From Dipteris shenzhenensis (taxonomy: Eukaryota; Polypodiophyta; Polypodiopsida; Gleicheniales): DNA of 64,000 bases. A program made the translations under genes and the position numbers. Of this stretch, positions 43,701 through 54,800 are shown piece after piece (the first letter of the stretch is position 1; each line of letters opens with the position of its first letter). Location: NCBI GenBank assembly GCA_047967505.1, contig CM106539.1; one strand, written 5' to 3'. Below the pieces are notes generated by a model that was given only the letters and a program-made list of their open reading frames with translations, ran no database searches and was not told the origin of the DNA.

Positions 43701-46700
43701 TTTACCTTACTATTCTAGGAGGGGTATTCCAATCATCATAGGAGAGTGGTGTCCGATTCCAATCCACATGTGAGTCTGATGATCTCATTGTCATTATTTA
43801 GGTGCCACCATGAGTTTGGTATCACTGCCATTTTCCACTAGTGGTTGTCTAGACAAACTAAACCTATAGATTGACATTCCACTACATAGAAGAATGCACA
43901 TTACCATTAGTGGAGAATGGCAGTAGGATAATGGCAAAAGTGCCAATGCACATGTGAGATTGGCACCACTGCCATTCTCCACTGGTGGCATTCTCCACAG
44001 AGATTGACACAATTCCATGTGATCTCTGCACATGTGAGTTTATGCTTCTCAATGCCATTTCTTAGGGCCTAATAAGAGATTGGCACCACTACCATTCTCC
44101 ACTTGTACAAATGTTTACCCTACTATTCTAGGAGGGGTATTCCAGTGATCATAGGAGAGTGCTGTCCTTGTCCATTCCACATGTGAGTTTGATGATCTCA
44201 GTGTCATAGTGTAGTTGCAAGCATGAGATATGCATCACTGCCATTCTCCACTAGTGGTAATCTAGACAAACTGAAGCTATAGATTGACATTCCACTACAT
44301 TGAAGAATGCACATTACCATTAGCGGAGAATGGCAGTAGGATAATGGCAAAAGTGCCCATGCACATGTGAGTTTAGGATTCCTTGTGCATGTTCTCAGGT
44401 CATGGTATGAGATTGGCACCACTGCCATTCTCCTTTGGTGGCATCCTCCACAGAGATTGACACAAATCCATATGATCTCTACACAGTGGAGAGAGTGATC
44501 ACTACAAAGAAGAATGCACATTACCACTAGCGGAGAATGGCAGTGGGATAATGGCAAAAGTGCCAATGCACATGTGAGTTTAGGATTCCTTGTGCATGTT
44601 TGCAGGTCATGTTATGAGATTGGCACCACTACCATTCTCCACTAGTGGCATTCTCCACAGAGATTGACACAATTCCATATGATCTCTACATAGCGGACAG
44701 AGTGATCACTACATAGAAGAATGCACATTACCACAAGCGGAGCATGACAGTAGGATAATGGCAAAAGTGCCAATGTACATGTGAGTTTAGGATTCCTTGT
44801 GCATGTTTTCAGGTCATGGTATGAGATTGGCACCACTGCCATTCTCCACTGGTGGCATTCTCCACAGAGATTGGCACAATTCCATATGATCTCTGCACAT
44901 GGGAGTTTAGGCTTCTCAATGACATTTCTTAGGGCCTAATAAGACATTGGCACCACTGCCATTCTTCACTTGTACAAATGTTTACCCTACTATTATAGCA
45001 GAGATATTCCAGTGATCATAGGAGAGTGGTGTCCGATTCCAATCCACATGTGAGTCTGATGATCTCAGAGATTGACACAGTTCCATATGATCTCTACACA
45101 ATGGAGACAGTGATCACTACATAAAAGAATCCACATGTAAGTTTATGATTCCTTGTGCATGTTTTCAGGTCATGGTATGAGATTGGCACCACTACCATTC
45201 TCCACTGTTGGCATTCTCCACAGAGATTAACACAATTCCATATGATCTCTACACAGCGGAGACAATGACCACTACATAGAAGAATGCACATGTGAGTTTA
45301 GGCTTCTCAATGCCATTTCTTAGGGCCTAATAAGAGATTGGCACCACTACCGTTCTCTTGTACAAATGTTTACCCTACTATTCTAGGAGGGGTATTTCAA
45401 TGATCATAGGAGAGTGGTGTCCAATTCTAATCCACATGTGAGTCTGATGATCTCAATATCATTATGTAGGTGCCACCATGAGTTTGGCATCACTGCTATT
45501 CTCCACTAGTCGTTGTCTAGACAAACTAAACCTATAGATTATCATTCCAAGGCCTAATAAGAGATTGACACAATTCCATATGATCTCTACACAGCGGAGA
45601 CAGTGATCACTACATAGAAGAATGAGCATGTGAGTTTAGGCTTCTCAATGCCATTTATTAGGGCCTAATAAGAGATTGGCACCACTGCCATTCTCCACTT
45701 GTACAAATGCTTACCCTACTATTCTAGGAGGGGTATTCCAGTGATCATAGGAGAGTGGTGTCCGATTCCAATCCACATGTGAGTTTGATGATCTCAGAGA
45801 TTGACACAGCGGAGACAGTGATCACTCCATAGAAGAATGCACATGTGAGTATAGGATTCCTTGTGCATGTTTTCAGGTCATGGTATGAGATTAGGAGCAC
45901 TGCCAGTATCCACTGGTGGCATTCTCCACAGATATTGACACAATTCCATATGATCTCTACACAGCGGAGACAGTGATCACTACATAGAAGAATGTACATG
46001 TAAGTTTAGGCTTCTCAATGCCATTTCTTAGGGCCTAATAACAGATTGGCACCACTGCCATTCTCCACTTGTACAAATGTTTACCCTACAATTCTAGGAG
46101 GGGTATTCCAGTGATCATAGGAGAGTGGTGTCCTATTCCATTCCACATGTGAGTGATGATGATCTCAGAGATTGACACAATTCCATATGATCTCTACACA
46201 GCGGAGACAGTGATCACTCCATAGAAGAATGCACTTGTGAGTTTAGGATTCCTTGTGCATGTTTTCAGGTCATGGTATGAGATTGGTACCACTGCCAGTC
46301 TCCACTGGTGGCATTCTCCACAGAGATTGACACAATTCCATATGATCTCTGCACAGCGGAGACAGTGATCACTACATAGAAGAATGCACACGTGAGTTTA
46401 GGCTTCTCAATGCCATTTCTTAGGGCCTAATAAGAGATTGGCACCACTGCCATTCTCCACTTGTACAAATGTTTACCCTACTATTCTAGGAGGGGTATTC
46501 CAGTGATCATAGGAGAGTGGTGTCCTATTCCATTCCACATGTGAGTCTGATGATCTCAGAGATTGACACAATTCCATATGATCTCTACACAGTGGAGACA
46601 GTGATCACTACATAGAAGAATGCACATGTGAGTTTAGGATTCCTTTATATGTTTTCAGGTCATGGTATGAGATTGGCACCACTGCCGTTCTCCACTGGTG

Positions 46701-48560
46701 GCATTCTCCACAGAGATTGACACAATTCCATATGATCTCTGCACATGTGAGTTTAGGCTTCTCAATGCCATTTCTTAGGGCCTAATAAGAGATTGGCACC
46801 ACTGCCATTCTCCACTTGTACAAATGTTTAGCCTACTATTCTAGGAGGGGTATTCCAGTGATCATAGGAGAGTGGTGTCCTATTCCATTCCACATGTGAG
46901 TTTGATGATCTCAGTGTGATTGTGTAGTTGCAAGCATGAGATTGGCACTACTGCCGTTCTCTGCTAGTAGTAGTCTAGACAAACTGAACCTATAGATTAA
47001 CATTCCACTAATTTTATTGGCTGCAGTAGGATAATGGCAAAAGTGCCAATGCACATGTGAGTCTCGCGGGGGTCACTATGTATAAACCCTCTATACCATG
47101 TGCATTCAAGGCCTATTTCTAAAATCCCTTATCTGTAAATTTTTCATTAATAAAATGTACCCCTTTTCTATACAAATATGTAAAATTTTCCCAAAACTAT
47201 TTTAAATAGTCCCTTATGTATATTTATTTCTGTAAATTTTAGAAATAAAAAATATCCTTCTGTTGAACTCACGTGATAGGGTTACATATGATGAGTGACC
47301 CCCCCGAGATGTGAGTTTAGGATTCCTTGTGCATGTTTTCAGGTCATGGTATGAGATTGGCACCACTGCCATTCTCAAGTGGTGGCATTCTCCAAAGAGA
47401 TTGACACAATTCCATATGATCTCTACACAGCAGAGACAGTGATGACTACATAGAAAGATGCACATGTGATTTTAGGCTTCTCAATGCCATTTCTTAGGCC
47501 CTAATAAGAGATTGCCACCACTGCCATTCTCCACTTGCACAAATGTTTACCCTACTATTCTAGGAGGGGTATTCCAATCATCATAGGAGAGTGGTGTCCG
47601 ATTCCAATCCACATGTGAGTCTGATGATCTCAGTGTCATTATGTAGGTGCCACCATGAGTTTGGCAAAAGTGCCAATGCACATGTGAGATTGGCACCACT
47701 GCCATTCTCCACTGGTGGCATTCTCCACAGAGATTGACACAATTCCATGTGATCTCTGCACATGTGAGTTTAGGCTTCTCAATGCCATTTCTTAGGGCCT
47801 AATAAGAGATTGGCACCATTGCCATTCTCCACTTGTACAAATGTTTACCCTACTATTCTAGGAAGGGTATTCCAGTGATCATAGGAGAGTGGTGTCCTAT
47901 TCCATTCCACATGTGAGTTGGATGATCTCAGAGATTGACACAATTCCATATGATCTCTACACAGCGGAGACAGTGATCACTACATAGAAGAATGCACATG
48001 TGAGTTTAGGCTTCTCAATGCCATTTCTTAGGGCCTAATAAGAGATTGGCACCACTTTTATTCTCCACTTGTACAGATGTTCACCCTGCTATTCTAGGAG
48101 GGGTATTCCAGTGATCATAGGAGAGTGGTGTCCTATTCCATTCCACATGTGAGTTTGATGATCTGAGTGTCATTATGTAGTTGCCAGCATGAGATTGGCA
48201 TCACTGCCATTCTCCACTAGTGGGTTTCTAGACAAACTGAACCTATAGATTGACATTCCACTAATTTTATTGGCTGCTGTAGGATAATGGCAAAAGTGCC
48301 AATGCACATGTGAGTTTAGGATTCCTTGTGCATGTTATCAGGTCATGGTATGAGATTGGCACCACTGTCATTCTCCATAGAGATTGACACAAATCCATAT
48401 GAACTCTACAGAGCAGAGACTGTGATCATAGGAGAGTGGTGTCCGATTCCATTCCACATGTGAGTTTGATGATTTTAGTGTCATTATGTAGTTGCCAGCA
48501 TGAGATTGGCATCACTCCCATTCTCCGCTAGTGGTAATCTAGACAAACTAAACATATAGA
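37745..48560. repeat. satellite array with about 155-bp and 235-bp units
   Basis: About 10.8 kb of tandem sequence. One unit of about 155 bases runs from TTGACACAATTCCATATGAT through CACATGTGAGTTTAGGATTC to GGCACCACTGCCATTCTCCA. A second of about 235 bases has CTTCTCAATGCCATTTCTTA, CACTTGTACAAATGTTTACC, GGAGGGGTATTCCA and GGAGAGTGGTGTCC. They often alternate, giving a higher-order period near 390 bases, with many deletions and shuffles. Many 65-residue minus-strand frames (beginning MCILLCSDHCLRC) come from the 155-base unit and are not genes. The array is interrupted only by a small MITE at 47,062-47,309. Confidence 0.9.
47062..47309. mobile_element. 248-bp MITE with 16-bp inverted repeats and 6-bp target duplication
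   Basis: The ends are TCTCGCGGGGGTCACT and, read on the other strand, TCTCGGGGGGGTCACT, which match at 15 of 16 positions. TGTGAG flanks both sides (47056-47061 and 47310-47315). Removing it restores the satellite string CACATGTGAGTTTAGG. It has no coding content and is AT-rich inside. A 6-bp duplication is unusual for the common plant families (hAT 8, Mutator 9-11, CACTA 3, Harbinger 3). Confidence 0.85.
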
Positions 48561-48569
48561 TTGACACTC

Positions 48570-49290
48570 CACCTATTCCAATGGGAGAATGGCATTGGTG
48601 CCCTTCTACCTTTGTGAAGCCAAAATTTTGAATTAGGACATTCCATTGGGAGAATGGCACTAGTGCCATTCTCGATTTTCCAATGGGAGAATGGCACTAG
48701 TGCCAGTCTCCATTTTCCTATTACAAAGCCAAAAAATTAGGACATTCCATTGGGACATTCCATTGGGAGAATGGCACTAGTGCCATTCTCCATTTTCCAA
48801 TGGGAGAATGGCACTAGTGCCATTCTCCATTTTCCTATTCTAGTGCCATTCTCCATTTTCCTATTACAATTGAGAATGGCACTAAACCTATAGATTGACA
48901 CTCCACTAATTCCAATGGGAGAATGGCATTGGTGCCCTTCTACCTTTGTGAAGCCAAAATTTTGAATTAGGACATTCCATTGGGAGAATGGCACTAGTGC
49001 CATTCTCCATTTTCCAATGGGAGAATGGCACTAGTGCCAGTCTCCATTTTCCTATTACAAAGCCAAAAAATTAGGACATTCCATTGGGAGAATGGCACTA
49101 GTGCCATTCTCCATTTTCCAATGGGAGAATGGCACTAGTGCCATTCTCCATTTTCCTATTCCTAGTGCCATTCTCCATTTTCCTATTACAAAGCCAAAAA
49201 ATAGGACATTCCATTGGAACATTCCATTGGGAGAATGGAACTAGTGCCATTCTCCATTTTCCTATTCTCCAGTGCCATTCTCCCATTGCA
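48570..49290. repeat. palindrome cluster 1 (core GAATGGCACTAGTGCCATTC)
   Basis: At least six exact 20-bp palindromes (for example at 48652, 48769, 48806, 48986, 49090 and 49127), most extended by GGA on the left and TCC on the right to a perfect 26-bp palindrome. They are separated by AT-rich spacers with GACATTCCATTGG, TTTTCCTATTACAAAGCC and AATTTTGAATTAGG. Short Met-Ala-Leu-Val-Pro-Phe-Ser frames are repeat translations. Confidence 0.9.
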
Positions 49291-50040
49291 ATGTCCTAAT
49301 ATAAATTTCGTTTTGGAAATACAATTTCAAACAGAATAATTTGAATTGAATTTAAATTTAATATTGGAGAGAATGGCATACGTGCCACTCTATATATCCA
49401 AATTCAAAAGGGAACAATGGCGGGAAGAGCACTGGTGCCACTCTCACGGACTTCTTATGAGGTCTTGGAGAATGGCACTGGTGCCATTCTCCATTTAAAA
49501 TTAGAAATTCAATCTCTAAATTTGCCATTCAATCATGAAAATCAAAATTGAGATTGAAGTTTAACTTGAAATCAAAATTTGAAAACTAGAATTTAGGTTT
49601 TGAAATACAATTTCAAAAGCATAATTTCAATTTGAAATACAAATTGAAATTAAAATTATCAATATGAATTTGAATTTGAATTTAAATTTGGAGAGAATGG
49701 CATAAGTGCCACTCTATATATCCAAAATTCAAAAGGGCACAATGGCGGGAAGACCTATATTTCAAAATTTGAATTATTTAGTAGTTTCAAACTATCACTT
49801 TCAACTTTCAAATCTACATTTCAGACAAATCAATACCTTTTCTCTCATTTCAATTGATGCCTTTCCCTCCTTCACTTTCTATTCATTCCAAACAAATTGG
49901 AGAGGAGTCTCAGAGTCTCAGAGTCTCACTCACCACAGCTCGCACGGAGAGTCTTGAGGCAAGAAGGCAACCAACAGCTCGACAGCCTGAAGTTGATGGA
50001 GCTGGAAGGAAACAACACAATTGACAATTGAAGCTCAATC
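49291..50040. other. AT-rich region with a few diverged palindromes
   Basis: AT-rich, with simple TTGAAATT-type runs near 49,550-49,700. Palindrome relatives lie at 49,377 (GAATGGCATACGTGCCACTC), 49,470 (GAATGGCACTGGTGCCATTC) and 49,697. A possible transcript leader with CTCAGAGTCTCAGAGTCTCA lies near 49,910. No gene is recognised. Confidence 0.4.
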
Positions 50041-50430
50041 AGTTCAATAGCTTCTCTTTAATTTTCAGATTTTTTGCTTTCTTTCTTGCAATTTGGCTTC
50101 CTCCACCATCGACGCAACAAGATAACAGGAGGGTTGAAAGAAAGAGAGGAAAGCTCCTCCACCATCTACGCAACAAGATAACAGGAGGGTTGAAAGAAAG
50201 AGAGGAGAGATATACCCGTGACGGACTTAGACTACTCAATTGGAATGGAGGCGTCGATTGGAACGAAGGTAATTCTCTATTTCACGCTTGGAACTCAGAC
50301 TGCTCGATTAATTAGATCAAATACTTGCTCGCAAGGAACCCCGAATTGCCACTACGGAATTTCCAAACCACCTATGGAGAATGAGCCTCCCATCGCTACT
50401 TTTACAGAACAAATCATTCGAATTTTATAA
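50028..50430 (+). other. weak coding candidate with internal tandem duplication
   Basis: Two overlapping open frames (50028-50315 and 50218-50430) contain no domain I recognise. A 56-bp tandem duplication at 50101-50156 and 50157-50209 (ACGCAACAAGATAACAGGAG) sits inside. GGAGGCGTCGATTGGAACGA recurs at 50,246 and again near 50,505. A transcribed noncoding or decayed gene is as likely as a coding one. Confidence 0.2.
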
Positions 50431-50503
50431 GGAAGCAGATTCCTGACTTCTCTTCCGTTTCGATCGCACGTTACCGTCTCGTCATCTTGGTCTTCGAGTT
50501 CTG

Positions 50504-50690
50504 AATGGAGGCGTCAATTGGAACGAAGGCGTCGAGAAGCTTGACAAAAAAGATATGCATGACGAGAAAAGGAGAAGCTTGAACGAAGATATGCATGAGG
50601 AGAAGCTTGACGAAAAAGATACGAATGACGAGATAAGGAGAAGTTTGACGAAAAAGACGACGCATGACGAGAAAAAGCTATGCACACGAG
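50504..50690 (+). repeat. short tandem repeat (GAAGCTTGACGAAAAAGATA)
   Basis: Four imperfect copies of a 30-40-bp unit including GAAGCTTGAC, AAAAGATATGCATGACGAGA and AGGAGAAG. Confidence 0.65.
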
Positions 50691-52502
50691 GCGTCCACGA
50701 TTGATGAAAGGCTACAAAAAGCTATGGCGAGGAGACCACAATAGCATGGCATGTGAGGCGATCCACTTAGGGCAACGAGCGTAATGAATAGAAGGTTCTA
50801 GGGTTTTTTAATTTTTTACTTCATAAGTTTAACTTTTGCATTTCTTTTGCATTTCGTTAAAAACAAATCGATATCTTTTGCATTTCATTAAAAACAAATT
50901 ATATCGACTCTCTTGAAAATGTAAAATGATTATGATGTAGTATAACATTGACATGTTACTATCTACTTATCATCAACGATCACAACCAAGCCATGCATGT
51001 AGTGTGTCAAGGAGATGCCAATTATATCAATTGACTCTCTTGCAAAGTAAAATGATTACGATGTAGTAAAGCTATAATTATTCTTTATGTAATGTGCCTT
51101 TCTCAAGGTTACTATCATCTCTACATTTTTTGCCTTTTAGCATGCTACGATGTGTTAAGAAATGCACTCTTGTTAACTTACATATGGCAAAAGGAAAAGA
51201 TCAATTCATAGTTGTAAGTCTCCAAACTAGGAGAGCAATGAGATAATTTCACACCTTGGTATCTCAGTTTGCATCCTAGGTACCCCCATGCTTGGCTATG
51301 GAGTAGCATATATGGCTATCGTATGACTAAAAAGATTGACAACCATAGAGGCCTCAAGGCATGGACAAGAGGTTTATAAGGAGCAAGCATATACATATGT
51401 ATGACCGACTTAAAAGCCTGCATATGGTTACCTAAGGGTTAGACATCTAAAGTGAATATTAGGTCAAATATTGTTAGTCTTGAGAACTTGTTAGGTTGCT
51501 TATCTAACAGAGTCACCCCAAGATCTAGGTTGTCCCAGATCTTTTTAGTCAGTTCAATCTAGGGCCTAGTCAAATAGCAAACAAGGGAGATTGTGAACAA
51601 AGAGGATCAAGCTTGTTGTAGAACTTCCATGCTACAGCCTTCAAAGGAATTGCACACTCAAGACCGTACTAGATAATTCGGGAAAAACCCAATTCCCAGA
51701 ATGGCAGTTTTGGAAGAAATTTAACACGTTTAATATATCCTACCTTTTGCATTTCATTAAACTAGGATCATAAGTTCAATAACTACTTAGCTTGAAATAA
51801 GTTCAATAACTACACCCTTCTCAAGGGATATTAAAATTGGCTTATGATCAGAGAACAAGAGGGACGTTAAAATCCTTCTAGAGAAATAAGCAAGGACGAC
51901 GAGATATTATACGAAGTTAGAGATGTGTCATTGAGCTTCAAGTATACACTTGGGCTCCATAAACCACACAAGGCTCTAGAAGCCTCTTGTAATAGGCCTC
52001 CCATAAAGATACATGTTATGAAAACTTTATAATTATTTCTACTAAATGAAATGCAAGCATGACCACTTGTGAAGTTCATTAGTTACTTTGGCATAGTAGA
52101 GAGAGAATCAGAAGTGCTTGAGAAGGTGAACATAGAAGTCGTCCACGGAAGACAACAATGGCTTGAGGATGATTTCCTTAAAGAGTGCTTCTTAAGAAAT
52201 TGATGGGCTAGGGGTTAAGGATGATAATTCTAAAACATTAAGCGTCTAGATCAAGTAGATTAAGGACATAATTCAAGTGCACCTTTATTCAAAAGGAGTT
52301 ACTCTCACAGGCGCACCATGGGCACCACCCACACATCATGGATGGGCAAGATTGCCCGCCCCATCCAACCCATGGCACAGATGCATTCAATGCACCATAG
52401 AGGGACCTAGGCAGCTCTAGTGTGAAAACAGCATAAGCATTCAAGTTGCCAACTTAAGGGCACTTCAGCCTACAGAGGGGCACGTCTGAGCTGAGGTCAA
52501 AG

Positions 52503-52505
<3 letters not shown>
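50691..52505. other. no recognised gene; holds a fragment of the element's end
   Basis: Unremarkable AT-rich DNA. 51,664-51,720 is a fragment of the element's left terminal sequence, with GTACTAGATAATTCGGGAAA and GAATGGCAGTTTTGGAAGAA, in the same direction as the left end. Nothing else identifiable. Confidence 0.45.

Positions 52506-52544
<39 letters not shown>
52506..52544 (+). repeat. (AG)n microsatellite
   Basis: About 19 uninterrupted AG units. Confidence 0.95.
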
Positions 52545-52546
<2 letters not shown>

Positions 52547-52904
52547 ACGAAATGTATAGGAGAATATTGTATTGGGCGGTAAGTTTACCTCTTGAGTCAA
52601 GGCAGCAAGGACGGCGAGATATACGAAAAGCAAAATTTTACATTACTTGGACCTTGATCAAGAAAAACATACTCTAACATAAAAATTTGTAACTTGACCA
52701 ACCTAGCATAACCAAACTAACGTGAATAAACTCACATAACGAGCTAGGTTTCATAAAGTAATATCGATCAACTTTACCTCTTTGCCCAGAAAGGGCTGCC
52801 AATGCTACTTGCACATCATGCAAGCTTCACATACATCGGGCAGATCTGTAGCCATCCTCCAATCTCCCCATTTTACAAAGCTAAATTTTTTTAAATTTGC
52901 TCCA

Positions 52905-54410
52905 CTTCCATTCTCCCATTGCAAAGGGGGAATGGCACCAGTGCCATTCTCCCATTGTGATTTCCTGATTCAAATCTTGGCTGTGCAAAGGGGAAATGGC
53001 ACTAGTGCCATTCTCCCAGATTCAAAGTTTTGGCTTCACAGAGTCAAAATGGCACATGTGAGTTTGATGATCTCAGTGTCATTATGTAGGTGCCAGCATG
53101 AGATTGGCATCACTGCCATTCTCCCCTAGTGGTAATCTAGACAAACTAAACCTATAGATTGACATTCCACTAATTTTCCTATTACAATGGCACTAGTGCC
53201 TTTCTCCATTAGAATGGCAATAGTGCCTTTCTCCATTTTCCTATTACAAAGCCAAAAAATTAGGACATTCCATTGGGAGAATGGCACTAGTGCCATTCTC
53301 CATTTTCCTATTCCTAGTGCCTTTCTCCATTTTCCTATTACAATGGAGAATGGCACTAAACCTATAGATTGACATTCCACTAATTCCAATGAGAGAATGG
53401 CATTGGTGCCCTTTTACCTTTGTGAAGCCAAAATTTTGAATTAGGACATTCCATTGGGAGAATGGCACTAGTGCCATTCTCCATTTTCCAATGGGAGAAT
53501 GGCACTAGTGCCATTCTTCATTTTCCTATTACAAAGCCAAAAAATTAGGACATTCCATTGGGAGAATGGCACTAATGCCATTCTCCATTTTCCTATTCCT
53601 AGTGCCATTCTCCATTTTCCTATTATAAAGCCAAAAAATTAGGACATTCCATTGGGAGAATGGCACTAGTGCCATTCTCCATTTTCCTATTCCTAGTGCC
53701 ATTCTCCATTTTCCTATTACAATGGAGAATGGCACTAAACCTATAGATTGACATTCCACTAATTCCAATGGGAGAATGGCATTGGTGCCCTTCTACCTTT
53801 GTGAAGCCAAAATTTTGAATTAGGACATTCCATTGGGAGAATGGCACTAGTGCCATTCTCCATTTTCCAATGGGAGAATGGCACTAGTGCCATTCTCCAT
53901 TTTCCTATTACAAAGCGAAAAAATTAGGACATTCCATTGGGAGAATGGCACTAGTGCCATTCTCCATTTTCCTATTCCTAGTGCCATTCTCCATTTTCCT
54001 ATTACAAAGCCAAAAAATTAGGACATTCCATTGGGACATTCCATTGGGAGAATGGCACTAGTGCCATTCTCCATTTTCCATTGGGAGAATGGCACTAGTG
54101 CCATTCTCCATTTTCCTATTCTCCAGTTCCATTCTCCCATTGCAATGTCCTAATATAAAATTTTGGCTTTGCAAAAAGAGCATGGCACCATTGGCATTCT
54201 CCCAAGGCAAAGTCCCAAGTCAAAATTTTGTCTTCCAAAGGAAGAATGGCACTAGTCTGTTCTCCTCTTATGAAGACAAATGTTTTTCTCAAGTCAATGC
54301 ATGGGGAGAATGGCATTGGTGCCATTCCCCTTTTCAAATATGGGATATATGCAATTCTCCATAGGTTAGCCAAATTCACATGGAGAATGGCACTGGTGCC
54401 ATTCTCCCCC
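52905..54410. repeat. palindrome cluster 2
   Basis: Same family as cluster 1. Exact 20-bp cores occur near 53,278, 53,458, 53,493, 53,658, 53,838, 53,873, 53,945, 54,050 and 54,085, with one- or two-base variants between and after (CACCAGTG, CATTGGTG, CACTGGTG centres). Spacers repeat TTCCTATTACAAAGCCAAAA and GAATTAGGACATTCCATTGG. The cluster ends just before the transposase gene. Confidence 0.9.
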
Positions 54411-54800
54411 CGCTACAAGGACAACTTTGTTGGTCTTATGAAATTCTTTGGTTGTAGTTTGTTCATAATCAATTTCTTGTCATTGTAATGAGAGGGGATG
54501 GCTACTATCAGATGCATGAATCAGGTCATGATGATGGTGAAAATAATTCATGCTTTAGAAAAAGTTTTATCAAATTGCTAAAATTTTTAGGGAAATAATT
54601 CATGCTTTCATGAAAATTTTGTATAGACTCATTCATGCTTTATAGAGATTTGCACCAATGCCATTCTTCCCCTCTAAAAGGACATGTTTGATGGTCTTAT
54701 GAAATTCTTTGGTTGTAATTTGTTCATAATTAATTCTCTGTAATCATAATGACAGGGGATGGCTATCAGAAGTGGGGAGAAGGTCATGATGATGGTGGGG
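54405..54800 (+). repeat. tandem duplication at the 5' end of the transposase gene
   Basis: 54405-54545 and 54663-54800 are diverged copies (period about 258 bases) sharing TCTTATGAAATTCTTTGGTT, TTTGTTCATAAT, GGGGATGGCTA and GGTCATGATGATGGTG. The second copy leads into the open transposase frame; AATGACAG before GGGATGG resembles a splice acceptor. Confidence 0.75.

Noticed and set aside
37765-47465. Many 65-codon Cys-rich frames starting MCILLCSDHCLRC
   Set aside because: They recur with the 155-bp satellite unit, are in all states of decay and lack a start context or conservation beyond the repeat. I considered a small Cys-rich peptide family and found no supporting signal peptide or codon pattern.
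51867-52079. 70-codon minus-strand frame with possible membrane segment
   Set aside because: No motif and no neighbouring gene; likely chance.
48570-54410. CRISPR-like array from regularly spaced palindromes
   Set aside because: Spacers are repeated, not unique, spacing is irregular and the genome is a plant.
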